NCBI GenBank assembly: GCA_001972305.1
Contig: BDDD01002029.1
Span: 18,946-82,945 of the forward strand
DNA: 64,000 bases
Direction: 5' to 3'
DNA from: Cephalotus follicularis
Taxonomy: Eukaryota > Streptophyta > Magnoliopsida > Oxalidales > Cephalotaceae
Shown one piece after another: positions 31,737 to 42,067 of this stretch. Numbering within the stretch: position 1 is the first letter of the stretch; each line of letters starts with the position of its first letter. A model generated the notes under the pieces. That model had not been told where the DNA came from. It saw nothing but the letters and a program-made list of their open reading frames with translations, and searched no databases. The translations under genes were made by a program, and so were the position numbers.

Positions 31737-32930
31737 CCGAAACTTCTGGAGCGTATTCTGACTGCTCATTTCAGTGACACTGAGTTATGGAGTATTCGTG
31801 AGAACCTAGACACTGATTCTGAATTCTCCATCCATACTGATGGTGTATTGAGGTTCCAAGGAAGGGTATGTGTTCTGGATGACGAGAGCATTAAAGGTGA
31901 GCTACTGCAGCAAGCCCACAAGTCAAATTACAGTGTTCATCTGGGAAGTTCTAATATGTGGCATGAGCTGAAAAGGAACTACTGGTGGAGTGGTATGAAA
32001 AGAGAAATTGCTGAATATGTAGCCATATGTTTGACCTGTTAGAGAGTGAAGGCTGAACATCAGAAACCTGCGGGACTGCTACAATCGTTACCAGTGGTTG
32101 AGTGGAAATGGGAGCATGAGACCATGGACTTCGTGTCGGGGTTGCTGAGGTCACGGAATCAACATGAAGCAGTGTGGGTTGTAGTGGACAGACTCACTAA
32201 GTCTGCTCAGTTTCTTCCAATGAACATGATGTATTCTATCGAGAAGTTGGCTCGATTGTATATCCGGGAGATAGTGAGATTGCATGGAGTGTCGGTCAGT
32301 ATTGTGTGTGATCGTAATGAGAGATTCACTTCAAGATTCCGGAAGAAGTTCCAAGCAACGAAGGGAACGGCCTTGAATTTCAGTACTGCATTCCACCCTA
32401 GATCGACAGACAGTCTGAGCGTACCATTCAGACCCTTGAAGATATGCTGCGGGCTTGTATGATTGATTTCACTGGGAGTTGGGAGGATCATCTGTCACTG
32501 ATTGAGTTCTCTTACAACAACAGCTATCATACCAGCATTGGGATGGCTCCTTATGAAGCCTTGTATGGGAAAAAGTGCAGATCTCCTATTTGCTGGGACG
32601 AGGTGGGTGAGAAAGAAGTGTTGGGACCAGACTTGGTGCAAAAGACTACTAATAAAGTGGAGGTGATCAAGAAGAGGTTACTAGCTGCGCAGAGTCGGCA
32701 AAAGAGTTACGCCGACATAAAGAGGAAGAAGCTAGAATTCGAGAAGGGGGATCATGTTTTTCTGAAGATCTCGCCTTCGAAAGGGATACACCGTTTTGGC
32801 CTCAAGGGGAAGTTGGTTCCAAGGTACATTGGACCTTATGAGATACTGGAGAGAGTGCGGGAAGTGCATATCAGATTGCACTACCGCCTAGTTTGTCGAA
32901 TATGCATAACGTATTTCATGTTTCCATGTT
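31737..32930 (+). pseudogene. Integrase of element D (broken)
   Basis: The HHCC zinc part runs about 31890-32040 (QAHKSNYSVHLG, CLTC) with a TAG for Gln at 32040. The catalytic core has MDFVSGLL, WVVVDRLTKSAQF and VCDRNERFTSRF. The Glu-bearing stretch lies in another frame: a small deletion near 32405 breaks the frame between FHPRSTD and the segment at 32444. The C-terminal part (32470-32880) reads WDEVGEKEVLGPDL, SRQKSYADIKRKKLEFEKGD and GLKGKLVPRYIGPYEI. Confidence 0.88.
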
Positions 32931-33165
32931 AAGGAAATATGTACCCGACCCATCTCACATATTGAGCTATGACCCTGGATTCATCAGTGATAACTTATCT
33001 TATGAAGAGAGGCCGAAGAGGATTGTGGATCGGATGGAGAAAGTACTGAGGAATAAGACTATTCCTATGGTAAAGGTATTATGGCGGTTTCACGGGGTCG
33101 AGGAAGCAACCTGGGAACTTGAAGCTGATATGATGCAAACATTTCCTCATTTGTTCGGAATGTAA
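32893..33165 (+). pseudogene. Chromodomain-like C-terminus of element D
   Basis: The frame reads [19 protein letters not shown] and ends VKVLWRFHGVEEATWELEAD before the stop at 33163-33165. This tail is the integrase-linked chromodomain of Tekay/Del chromoviruses, thought to steer insertion toward particular chromatin. The frame differs from the integrase part upstream. Confidence 0.85.
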
Positions 33166-33193
33166 AAGCTAAATTTGGGGACGAATTTTCTTT

Positions 33194-33206
33194 AAGGAGG
33201 GGGGAA
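33194..33206 (+). other. Polypurine tract of D
   Basis: AAGGAGGGGGGAA directly before the 3' LTR start TGTAATAACCG; primer for plus-strand synthesis. Confidence 0.9.
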
Positions 33207-35527
33207 TGTAATAACCGTAATTTCAATTAATGTATATTGTACACTTGATGAATAAAATATGCATTATATTGAGATTTAATGTCCAATTGTTATATGAATT
33301 TTGGTTATTGATTTAATTGGGGGAATAAACTAAAGTAACCAAAATCAGCACCCAACAGCCGACTGTCATAGGGTAACAGTCGATTGGTTGGTTTATGTAA
33401 GGATAGGCGACTGTCACAGGGTAACAGTCGACTGGTCTAGCCCAGACAGGTGTCTGTGCATGGCGTGTGAAATAGGGTAGTGGCAGCCTAAATGTGTCAT
33501 GCAGGACAGATGCGTGCCGCCAGCTGTGTAACATGCAAGAGAGGTATCTTGCATGAGCTCTGTTCCATCTGCAAAGCTGCAACCTGCAAAAATCATGGAA
33601 GAAGAAAACACGAGAAAGAAGGCATGCATGAGTGAGAGAGAAAAGAAAATACTGGGAAATGGACCAACAAATTCCTAGACATTTAAACCTCTATATCAGC
33701 TGTTGAGAGATAGAATTAAGTGTTAGAAAACACTGAGAAGTGGAGGAACAAATCTGGACAGTTGTTGGAGGAATTGCTGGAGATTGCATATTGATGTTGG
33801 AGAGTTCAAGTGGAAATTAAAGCTTGATTCCTCCTGGTAAGTCACCAATACGAGTTCATTACTGATATTAAGGTTGTTAATGATGTAAACATACTGATGT
33901 TAGGTATATATATCCACTGTCAACATGAACATGGAATGATAAATCCTGGAGTTGAGGATTGAATTAAGTAAATTGGCAAAGAAGAGTTTGAAGCTTAGGA
34001 AGATTACTATAAGCTACTAATTTGGATAATAGTTGTTATCATGGTTAGATAACAATGTAACTTACTGGTTTTAATGTATATACTTGTAAACATGCAACAA
34101 TATAGATTAATTACTGGAAATTGGGAGATTCGATTGGTGTGAAGAGCATTGGACATAAAGAGAGAAATCAATTCAAATTGATTTCGGGATAGCAATTGAG
34201 GTAGTGGTATTGACATGTTTTTGAAGATATAATATGTATAGCATGTATGGATAATTTCTTTGTGATTGCATGTTATTAATTGGTTTGAATTGGAATTTGA
34301 ACATGCATACTCTGTTCTATTAAACTGTTGCTGACGTTTTCTGGGCAAAAACAGTTGACTGTTGAGCCTAACAGTCGACAGCTCAATGAAAACAGCCGAC
34401 TGTTAAGGACAAACAGTCGACTGCTCAATATAAACAGCCGGCTATTCTTATGAACAGTCGACTGTTAAGAGATAAATTACTGATATTAGCTGCTGTTTAG
34501 GCTTAAATGATATGTAATTACCCTGGCCTCCACATGGGATGAGTGCAACATTCAATCCTGGCCGTATGTAGTTACATTTCGGAATTAAACAACTTATGCA
34601 TCCCTTTGGTGATTTGTGTAAGAATGACCTTGGATATGTTAATGAATCTTGTTGAATCCTTGAATCGCTACTTTCTATGTTGTTAAGTTGCTATATTACG
34701 CTGCTGTTATAGGTATTATATATCTATTAAGTGTCCATAAACATTGTTCTTTCACTAAATTTCAAGGATTGAACCAACTAGTGCTATAAGCACAAATATG
34801 GATTTAACTATGGTTTTCAAAATGCAAACTTACTGTCAAATGATTTACTGATTTTCCTCCCATGAGAGGTACTACTACTGTATTGAATACTGTTTCCTCC
34901 AAAAGAGAGGTACGGTCACTGAATTGTTAAATGTTTTAAAAGAAAACTACTACTATATTGCATATTATAGGTATATGTAATATTGCTATTGAATTGATTG
35001 AATTGTTTATCTATGTTTATTGCCGTTAGTCAAGTGATAGGAGAAATCACTGGCTACAGGGTGGTCCTATGTGCCAGGAGTTGGCTAGAGCTTCCACCAA
35101 ACTTATCTGCAATGCAGATCTTGATTGTTACCTGCCCACTAAACGCAGGCAGAATTGTTACCTGACGTATCATTTTCGGAGTGTAGGGTGATAGTTAGGT
35201 GGTGCGCAGTTGGTGCAAGGAGTTAGCGACATGTGACACCCAAACCACTGTATTGATTGATTTTACCCTTGTGCGGTATTCTTGAATTGTATTGTCTATC
35301 GCCACTTGGCATGATTACTTACAGATATTGGAATACTTAATTATATATGTTATTTCAAATAAACTATCATACATGTTTACATCTATATATTCTTTCTCAT
35401 GCTTTATTCCTACTTAGCCGAGTGAGGACAAAGTCTAACCCCTACAATTTCAGATTAAGTGAAGGTGTTGGGACAAGTGCCGCTGAAGCTTCTTGAGGAC
35501 AACTTCTGTTTTGTTTAAGGTTGTTAT
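33207..35527 (+). repeat. 3' LTR of element D, 5' part
   Basis: Colinear with the 5' LTR of D until 35527, where G interrupts it. Cluster 1 of the palindromes (33356-33434) has lost one pair relative to the 5' LTR; cluster 2 (34352-34464) keeps all six. Confidence 0.92.
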
Positions 35528-35531
35528 TGAT

Positions 35532-35552
35532 GGAGTCGGATAAACCGACTCC
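35532..35552 (-). other. Terminal LTR hairpin in G
   Basis: GGAGTCGG-5 nt-CCGACTCC, a perfect 8-bp stem next to the LTR end. It occupies the same place as GGAAATGG/CCGTTTCC in B; two stem pairs have changed on both sides. Confidence 0.75.
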
Positions 35553-36274
35553 GGTGCCAAAATGGACATAGGGTGTAAGAGTGTAGAATAAATATTTTAA
35601 CAAACAATCATGCAGTGGAAGAACACCCAATATAACTAAAACAAGTCCATAAAGGCACGTCCACAGATCCCATGGATCTCCACAACATCAACAGAATTGA
35701 ATAGGTGTCACCATTGCATCCAATGGTGACACACAAACATGGCAAGAAGAAGAGGGGCCAAAGCTTATACCAGTGGGTGAAGGCTCCTTCTTTCTTTGCC
35801 ACTACAAGCTTAAGTAGATTCTCTTTGATCTTCTCTAAGCCTCAGGAACAACAAGCAATCCTTCCAGCAAACACCAAGAGCTAGAACTCACTCACTCTCT
35901 CACTTAGCTTAGAAAAGGTGTATTGATTATGACCAATGAAGTCAGTAATCAATCCACCCTAGATAAGCCTTTGCTTAGTGTTTATCAGGTGAAGTATCAC
36001 TCACAATCTACAGAGGAATACGAGCTCTCAATTGCCCAGCAAAATGTCTCAACCTCTCTTTTCCATTTTCTGCAGAAATGCTTATAACTAGTATCCAATC
36101 CTCTCTCCCAATCTCCCATTCACTTAGGATCATGGCCTTCACTCCCTGGGAGTCCCAAGCCATGATTCCCACATTTGTAAAACGTGAAAAATCGAGAGAA
36201 ACCAGCTAAGGATGTGAGAGAAGTAGTGCCCACGATTTGAGGTCGTGGATTGGTTGCACGTTCTGCTCAAAGAC

Positions 36275-36398
36275 GTCGATGCCTTCCAAAAGACGTCGAC
36301 GCCTTTGCAACATGGCACTAAAGCACATCGATGCTTTCTAAAAGATATCGACGTCTTTATCAGAGAAAAGCATCGACGTCTTTCTAAAAGACATCGAC
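36275..36398. repeat. Phased GACGTCGACGTC cluster in G
   Basis: Cores start at 36275, 36295, 36327, 36347, 36372 and 36393 (spacings 20, 32, 20, 25, 21): three pairs 20-21 bp apart. The arms lean to AAAGACGTCGACG, like F, although the LTR belongs to B's family. Confidence 0.83.
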
Positions 36399-36829
36399 AC
36401 CTTCTTTCCAGTCAAGCATAAAGAGTCTAACTCTTCTAGTGATATCATATAACTTTCAAATATTGGTTAAGTCAGATTAAGCATATGTGTTTCCACAAAA
36501 TGTAAAATCCACACAACCGATATTTGACACCAAGACTTAATATGTCTAACACATTAAAGATCTAATCATTATAAGGCAGGGACCCTTTAAAATCTTGGTT
36601 AGATCGAGAGGTGTTCACAAATTACCGAAATACCCCTCGGGTCCGGTTTAGCCATTCTAAATGGTCCTCGACCAATAATTAAACTACTTCAATTATGTGA
36701 TAAAATTCAAGTGATATAGCCATAACAATTTTAGCACGCATCATATATATAAGAATAAGATTGTTCTATACATGGTAAGATATAATGTGACAACCCATCT
36801 GCTGGCTTGTCGGGTCACTATATCTAACA

Positions 36830-37079
36830 GTTATTTATTATGTCTTTGTATTGTAATAACGATCATACTCCGTTGGTTTTTTTTACATCTCCAATATGTA
36901 AAAGATAACTTGTTTTGTACTGTGTAAGCACGTTGTATGGGCTGCGTGCGGATATTTTTTTATAGTCTGGCAATGGAATGCTTCCGTTTTTGTCTTATGA
37001 AATTTGATTAATGTTGAATGCTAGATTATTTTTAACAGATATCTCCTTATATGTTGTCTTTGGAAAATGGGGTGTGACA
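36830..37079 (+). repeat. 3' LTR of element D, 3' part
   Basis: Resumes with TTATTTATTATGTCTTTG after G and ends GGTGTGACA, matching the end of D's 5' LTR. Confidence 0.92.
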
Positions 37080-38013
37080 ATTATCTTTTCAAAATGTATT
37101 GTACAATTTTATAAATGAAGACCTTGCAAGGAGAGATGGAGCAAAGGAGAAATGGAGGACAAGATTTTTTTGAAGGCCATGTATGCATGGTTATTGTTGT
37201 AATAGACAAATTTAAATCTTTACACCTAGGAATGCCTAGTAGTGCCTTTGGGCTCAAGTCACTACTTATTATGTCCTTGCCAATCCATTGATATATTTTA
37301 GAAATATGTCCAAGGTGCATAAGATACATGTCATGCGTGCTAAGCCGTAATTAATTGGGAGTGGCTAATACAACCAATGAATTCATTAATGGCTCGGTAA
37401 TTAAAATTTGAAACCACAAATTTCCTCAACTTAAATAATAAGTCTGATCGTAGGAACCAATGGAGTGGTTCCCCATGGCCTTGCACAATTTTTGTTGAGT
37501 AGTGTTCCTGAGTTATTGGTTTGTCATGCCCTAGCTGAGGCTGATAACTTTGGGATACCATGTCAAAGTCGGTGTTGGGCATTGCAAAGGGTGGATACGT
37601 TTTAGCACTTGGACACGCCTACATGTGGGTGTTAAAACTAGTGCATTCCAATGAAAATTGTGGGTGTTTAACTTATCAAGATTCTGATGGTTTGTGATGC
37701 CCTAGCTGAGGCCATATTGAATCTAAGGCCGAATTCTATGATTGGATCTTGTATTGGATACAAATTGGCAAGAAAGCCTACCCATTAGATATATTATGGT
37801 TTGTCATGCCGTAGCTGAGGCCATAATATGATTGCGATTGATTCCAATCCCCACTAGGAAGTTGGACTTCTCAAATTCCATATGGGGGTATGGGATACGA
37901 TTAGAATAGTGGGAGGAACCATGAACACTAAAGACCAAGTGTTATGGTTGTCATATATTAAAATTGGAATAAATGCTAACTCATGTTTATATTTCCTTAT
38001 CTAGGTTGCTAAA
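37080..38013 (+). other. B leader, part 3, with a thrice-repeated motif
   Basis: Untranslated leader between D and B's gag. A 24-bp motif containing GCCCTAGCTGAGGC and starting GGTTTGT occurs at 37518-37541, 37689-37712 and 37798-37821, each time in near-identical form (one-base changes) at irregular spacing. No gene is visible in this stretch. Confidence 0.7.
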
Positions 38014-38880
38014 ATGACTTTATCAAATGCAATGTCCCGTATACATGACACAAACAAACTTGAAGGGCCCAACTTCAACGATTGGCATCGAAACCTCAAA
38101 ATCGTCCTTACGGCCAATAAAATGGGCTATGTGATGACTGGGGGGGCCTCCTTCACTAGGTGAAGATCCTACGCCAGATGAGAGTGGGCGTCTAGCCAAG
38201 TGGCTAAAGGATGATGAGCAAGCTCGATGTCTTGCCCTTCTTGGGATGACACTGGAGCTTCAGCGTCAGAATGAGAAGATTAAGACCTTATATGCTATAC
38301 TACTCCACCTTCAGGAGATGCATGGGGATGAGTCTAGGACTCAAAGGTTCAATCTCTCATGCAAACTCTCTAAGGCGTAGATACAAGAGGGAGCTTCAGT
38401 CCATGAGCATGGATTGAAGATGATAGACATGATTTAGCAGCTGGCTCAAATAGGGTTTGTCATGGACCATGATATGTATGTGGATCTTATTTTGACGTCC
38501 CTTCCTAGGTCGTTCTCACAGTTCTTGGTGAATTTTCACATGAACAAGATAGAGGTGTCTCTATCTGAGCTGATTGCCATGCTGAGGACAACTTAGGCCG
38601 ATTTTGACTCTGGGAAGTCAAAGACCCAGTCCCTGCTTCTTCCTTCTTCTTCTAGGTCTGCCCAAGGAAAGGGCAGTGCCGTCTTCCTCTAAAGGGAAGG
38701 GCGTGCTCATGCCTATCAACAAAAAAGGCAAGGGTGAGAAGAAGCAGCAGAAGAAGAAGGGTAAGCTTGGAGCTAGTGGAAATGTTGCCAAAGATCGGAT
38801 GAAGAAGTTAGCTGTTGAAGGTGCTTGTTTCCAGTGCCCCCGGGCACTGGAAAAAGGATTATTGTGTTGCTGTTGCTGGA
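38014..38880 (+). pseudogene. gag: gag of element B (broken)
   Basis: The ATG at 38014 starts MTLSNAMSRIHDTNKLEG, then FNDWHRNLKIVLTANK, the typical copia Gag opening. A frame change near 38150 and stops follow. Further landmarks lie in several frames (LAQIGFVMDHDMYVDLIL near 38440). A Lys-rich linker precedes the zinc knuckle: CFQC (38826) continues in another frame as GHWKKDYC (about 38843-38868), an apparent 1-bp frameshift. Confidence 0.82.
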
Positions 38881-39324
38881 GTCTCTGCTGATAACCCGCA
38901 TGGTGCGAGTACATCAGGTATGTTCATGATTGAACTTAATCTAGCTTTGAATAATAGTTCTTCATGGGTATTACATACTGGATGTGGAACTAATCTTTGC
39001 AATTCATTGCAGGGACTACAAAAAGTTAGAATGCTTGGAGCTGGAGAACTGGACTTGAGGCTTGGCGATGGATCTAGGATCATTGCTCAAGCTGTTGGTG
39101 TTTATGATATTTGTTTGTGTAATAATTTTATTTTGACATTGGATCCTTGTTATTTTGTTATGAATATTGTAAGGAATATTATAAGTGTTTCTCACTTATG
39201 TGTTATGAGCTTGGAGCTTAGATTCTGAGTCATTGGATGTTTTATATATTCAAACAATGTTTGTGTTGGTAATGGTGTTATCGACAATGGATTATATGTC
39301 TTCAATACTTCACAATCAAATATA
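38881..39324 (+). pseudogene. Protease region of element B
   Basis: The frame open from 38815 reads SSSWVLHTGCGTNLCNSLQG near 38955-39015. Copia proteases have D-T-G here; the active Asp is His (CAT), which would abolish activity. The region runs on through DGSRIIAQAVGVYDI and ISVSHL to a TGA near 39226-39228. Confidence 0.8.
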
Positions 39325-40208
39325 TTGTCCATTGAGCAAAGTAATAATAAGAAAAGACAAAGAGAAATCGAGTTAAATAAAACCTACACTTGGCATTGTA
39401 GACTTGGTCATCTTAGTGATGCTAGACTATCACAGCTGGTTAAGGATGATCTTCTTGATATCCAGGACTTAGAGTCCTATACAACTTGTGAATCCTGTTT
39501 ACCAGGAAAGATGACCAAATCTCCCTTCTCTGGTCAAGGAGAAAGGGCTGTGGACTTACTGGGTTTAGTCCATACTGACGTATGTGGTCCTATGTCAGTC
39601 AGTGCTCGAGGAGGTTATGTCTACTTCATAACCTTTACCGATGATTTATCTAGGTATGGTTATGTGTATCTGATGAAGCACAAGTCAGAATCCTTTGAGA
39701 AATTTAAGTAGTTCAGACTTGAAGTAGAAAAACAAATAGGTAAACCAATAAAACACTTCTGTCAGACCAAGGTGGTGAATACCTGTCAGTTGAATTCTTA
39801 GGTTATCTTAGAGATAACAGAATTCTATCTCAGTGGACACCTCTTGGAACACCACAGCATAATAGTGTGTCTGAGAGGAGGAATCGGACCTTGTTGGACA
39901 TGGTTCGACCCATGATGTCTTTTACTAACCTTCCTACCTATCTCTGGGGTTATGCCCTAGATACAGTTGTTTATATCTTGAATCAGATTCCTTCAAAATA
40001 TGTACATTCCACTCCATACCAGGTATGGTTAGCGAGGAAACCCAGCCCAAGCCATTTAAAGGTTTGGGGCTGTCTGGCTTATGTCAAGAGGCTTGACGTA
40101 GATAAGCTGGAAGCGTGGTCAGACCGTTGCAGGTTTGTGGGGTATCCAAAAGAAACTAAAGGATACTACTTCTACCACCCTAGCGAACAAAGAATGTTAG
40201 TTTTGTGA
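39325..40208 (+). pseudogene. Integrase of element B (broken)
   Basis: The GAG-pre-integrase zinc part reads WHCRLGHLSDARLSQL and CESCLPGKMTKSPF. The core has HTDVCGPMSV (first Asp) and TFTDDLSRYGYVYLMK; a TAG follows at 39709-39711. After a 1-bp frame change near 39758, SDQGGEYLSVEF (second Asp) and QHNSVSERRNRTLLDMVR (Glu) complete the triad. Downstream LKVWGCLAYVKR and VGYPKETKGYYFY are the copia integrase C-terminal landmarks. It ends at 40206-40208 (TGA). Confidence 0.88.
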
Positions 40209-40392
40209 AATGCTATGTTCCTAGAGAAGGAATACCTTCTTGAAGGAAACAGTGGGAGTCAAGTGGAACTCAAGGAGTTGCCACAGGTAGAAATCACATA
40301 GCAAATGGAGGAGTTGGAGGTTGGACCTTAAAAAAGACACAACTGAGATTGGATCTCAGACTGAGAATAGTTCTTAGTCAGGCAGAGCTCCT

Positions 40393-41475
40393 TTGAGGAG
40401 ATCAGGTAGGGTCCCATTAGCACCTGAAATGTATGGTTTCCTCATTGATGGTACTGATGAGATCAACGTCATTGAAGATGACAAGCCTACCAGCTATCAG
40501 GAAGCAGTGCAGGGCACTGAATCTGAAGCATGGCTAAGAGCCATGAAATCTGAGATGAATTCCATGTACTCCAACCAAGTTTGGAATTTGGTTGAAGCAC
40601 CTGAAGGCATAGTGCCTATTGGCTGCAAATGGATCTTCAAGAAGAAGATGAATGCAGATGGGAAAATCGAGACTTATAAAACTCGATTAGTGGCGAAAGG
40701 GTATAAGCAATGACATGGAGATGACTATACTGAGACTTTCTCACCTGTCTCCATGCTTAAAACCATTAGGATTTTGCTTGCTATTGCCGCTCATTATGAT
40801 TATGAGATATGGAAAATGGATGTCGAGACGACATTCTTAAATGGGCGTCTTGAAGAGGACATTTATATGTCCCAACCCGAGGGATTTACATCTGCCGAGC
40901 ATCCGCACATGGTGTGCAAGCTCGAACGGTCCATCTATGGAGTAAAGCAAGCATCATGTAACTGGAATCTACGTTTTGATTAAGCAGTCAAAGCTTTTGA
41001 CTTCATCAAAAATGTACATGAGCCATGTGTTTATCAAAAGCAAGAGGGACCTAGTATCACTTTCTTAGTACTATATGTAGATGACATCCTACTCATTGGG
41101 AATGATGTAGGGATGTTGTAGTCTGCAAAGATATGGCTAACTAAGAACTTTTCCATCAAGGATTCGGGAGAAGCCACCTATATACTGGGTATTAGGATCT
41201 TTAGGGATAGATCCAATAGGTTTCTTGGGCTTTCCCAAAGCCAGTACATCAGCAAGGTGCTGAAGAGATTTAGCATGGAGAATTCCAAGGGAGGCCTATT
41301 GCCTATAGGCGAAGGAATTCATCTTTCTCAAAAGATATCTCCACAGACATCTGAAGAGAGAGCACGCATGAGTCGGATACCTTATGCTTTGGCAGTGGGG
41401 TCGATCATGTATGCCATGTTATGTACTAGGCCTGATGTCGCATTTGCCATGGGTATGACAAGTCGTTTTTAGTCT
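40393..41475 (+). pseudogene. Reverse transcriptase of element B
   Basis: Landmarks in order: RRSGRVPLAPEMYGF, WNLVEAPEGIVPIGCKWIFK, TRLVAKGYKQ then TGA (40711-40713), FSPVSMLKTIRILLAIAAH, WKMDVETTFLNGRLEEDIYM, SIYGVKQASCNWNLRFD then TAA, and the catalytic Y-V-D-D at 41074-41085. Further on a TAG (41119), then SQSQYISKVLKRF and MYAMLCTRPDVAFAMG. All in one frame broken by stops, mostly C-to-T type. Confidence 0.9.
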
Positions 41476-42057
41476 GATCCCGGTGAGAAACACTGAGAAG
41501 TGGTCAAGGGAATCCTAAAGTACCTTAGGAGGACTCATGTTCTGTTCTTGATCTATGGAAAGGATAATGAGCTGAAATTGGAGGGCTTTACAGACTCCAG
41601 TTTTGACAGTGATCCAAATGATCACAAATCTGTCTCTGGGTACGTCCTTGTACTTAATGGTGGAGCGGTGAGTTGGCGCAGTTCAAAGCAAGGGACTATT
41701 GTAGATTCTACCACAGAAGCTGAGTACATAGCAACCTTAGACGCCGCCAAGGATGCGCAAGTTCATTACTGAACTAGGAGTTGTTCCTTCCATTAGTAGT
41801 CTAGTTGTCATATACTGTGACAATAATGGCGTTGTAGCATAAGCCAAGGAACCTTGGTCTCACCAGCTATCCAAACACATCAAGCGGCACTATCATTTGA
41901 ACCGGGAGATTATTGGTATAGGAGATATACAGCTTGAGAGGGTCACCTCAGAGGAGAACACAGCAGATCCACTGACCAAGGCAATAGGCACCAAGGCTTT
42001 GGAGCATCATCGTGGGACAATGGGTCTAGGCTATAGGAGTTCATGGCTTGAGGGTTA
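41476..42057 (+). pseudogene. RNase H of element B
   Basis: KGILKYLRRTHVLFLIYG, GFTDSSFDSDPNDHKSVSGYV and STTEAEYIATLDAAKDA mark copia RNase H. After a frame change near 41755 the C-terminal part reads RHYHLNREIIGIGD and TADPLTKAI. It ends at TAA (42056-42058), right before the polypurine tract. Confidence 0.87.
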
Positions 42058-42067
42058 AGTAGGAGAT
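42057..42067 (+). other. Polypurine tract of B
   Basis: AAGTAGGAGAT immediately precedes the 3' LTR start TGTTAGATG, the usual copia arrangement. Confidence 0.8.

Larger units (their letters stand above)
35528..36829 (-). mobile_element. Element G: antisense solo LTR of the B family, inside D's 3' LTR
   Basis: Bounded by a perfect TSD, GTTAT (35523-35527, 36830-36834). On the minus strand it starts TGTTAGATATAGTGACCCG and ends CTCCATCA, matching B's LTR ends; middle segments such as AACACCTCTCGATCTAACCAAG are also shared. It is 1302 bp against 2190-2220 for B's LTRs, so a shorter variant. No internal region, so a solo LTR. It shows the B family was active again after D had entered B. Confidence 0.9.
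25603..37079 (+). mobile_element. Element D: Ty3/gypsy Tekay-type chromovirus inserted in B
   Basis: LTRs start TGTAATAACCG and end TGACA (25603-28211; 33207-37079 with G inside). The flanking 5-mers are ATTTT and ATTAT, a TSD with one mismatch. A tRNA-Met primer site, gag with two zinc knuckles, protease, RT, RNase H, integrase and chromodomain-like tail follow in gypsy order. Without G it is about 10.2 kb. Premature stops checked fit CGA, CAG or TGG to stop transitions, plus two structural breaks: a 260-bp duplication in gag and a small deletion in integrase. Confidence 0.92.
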
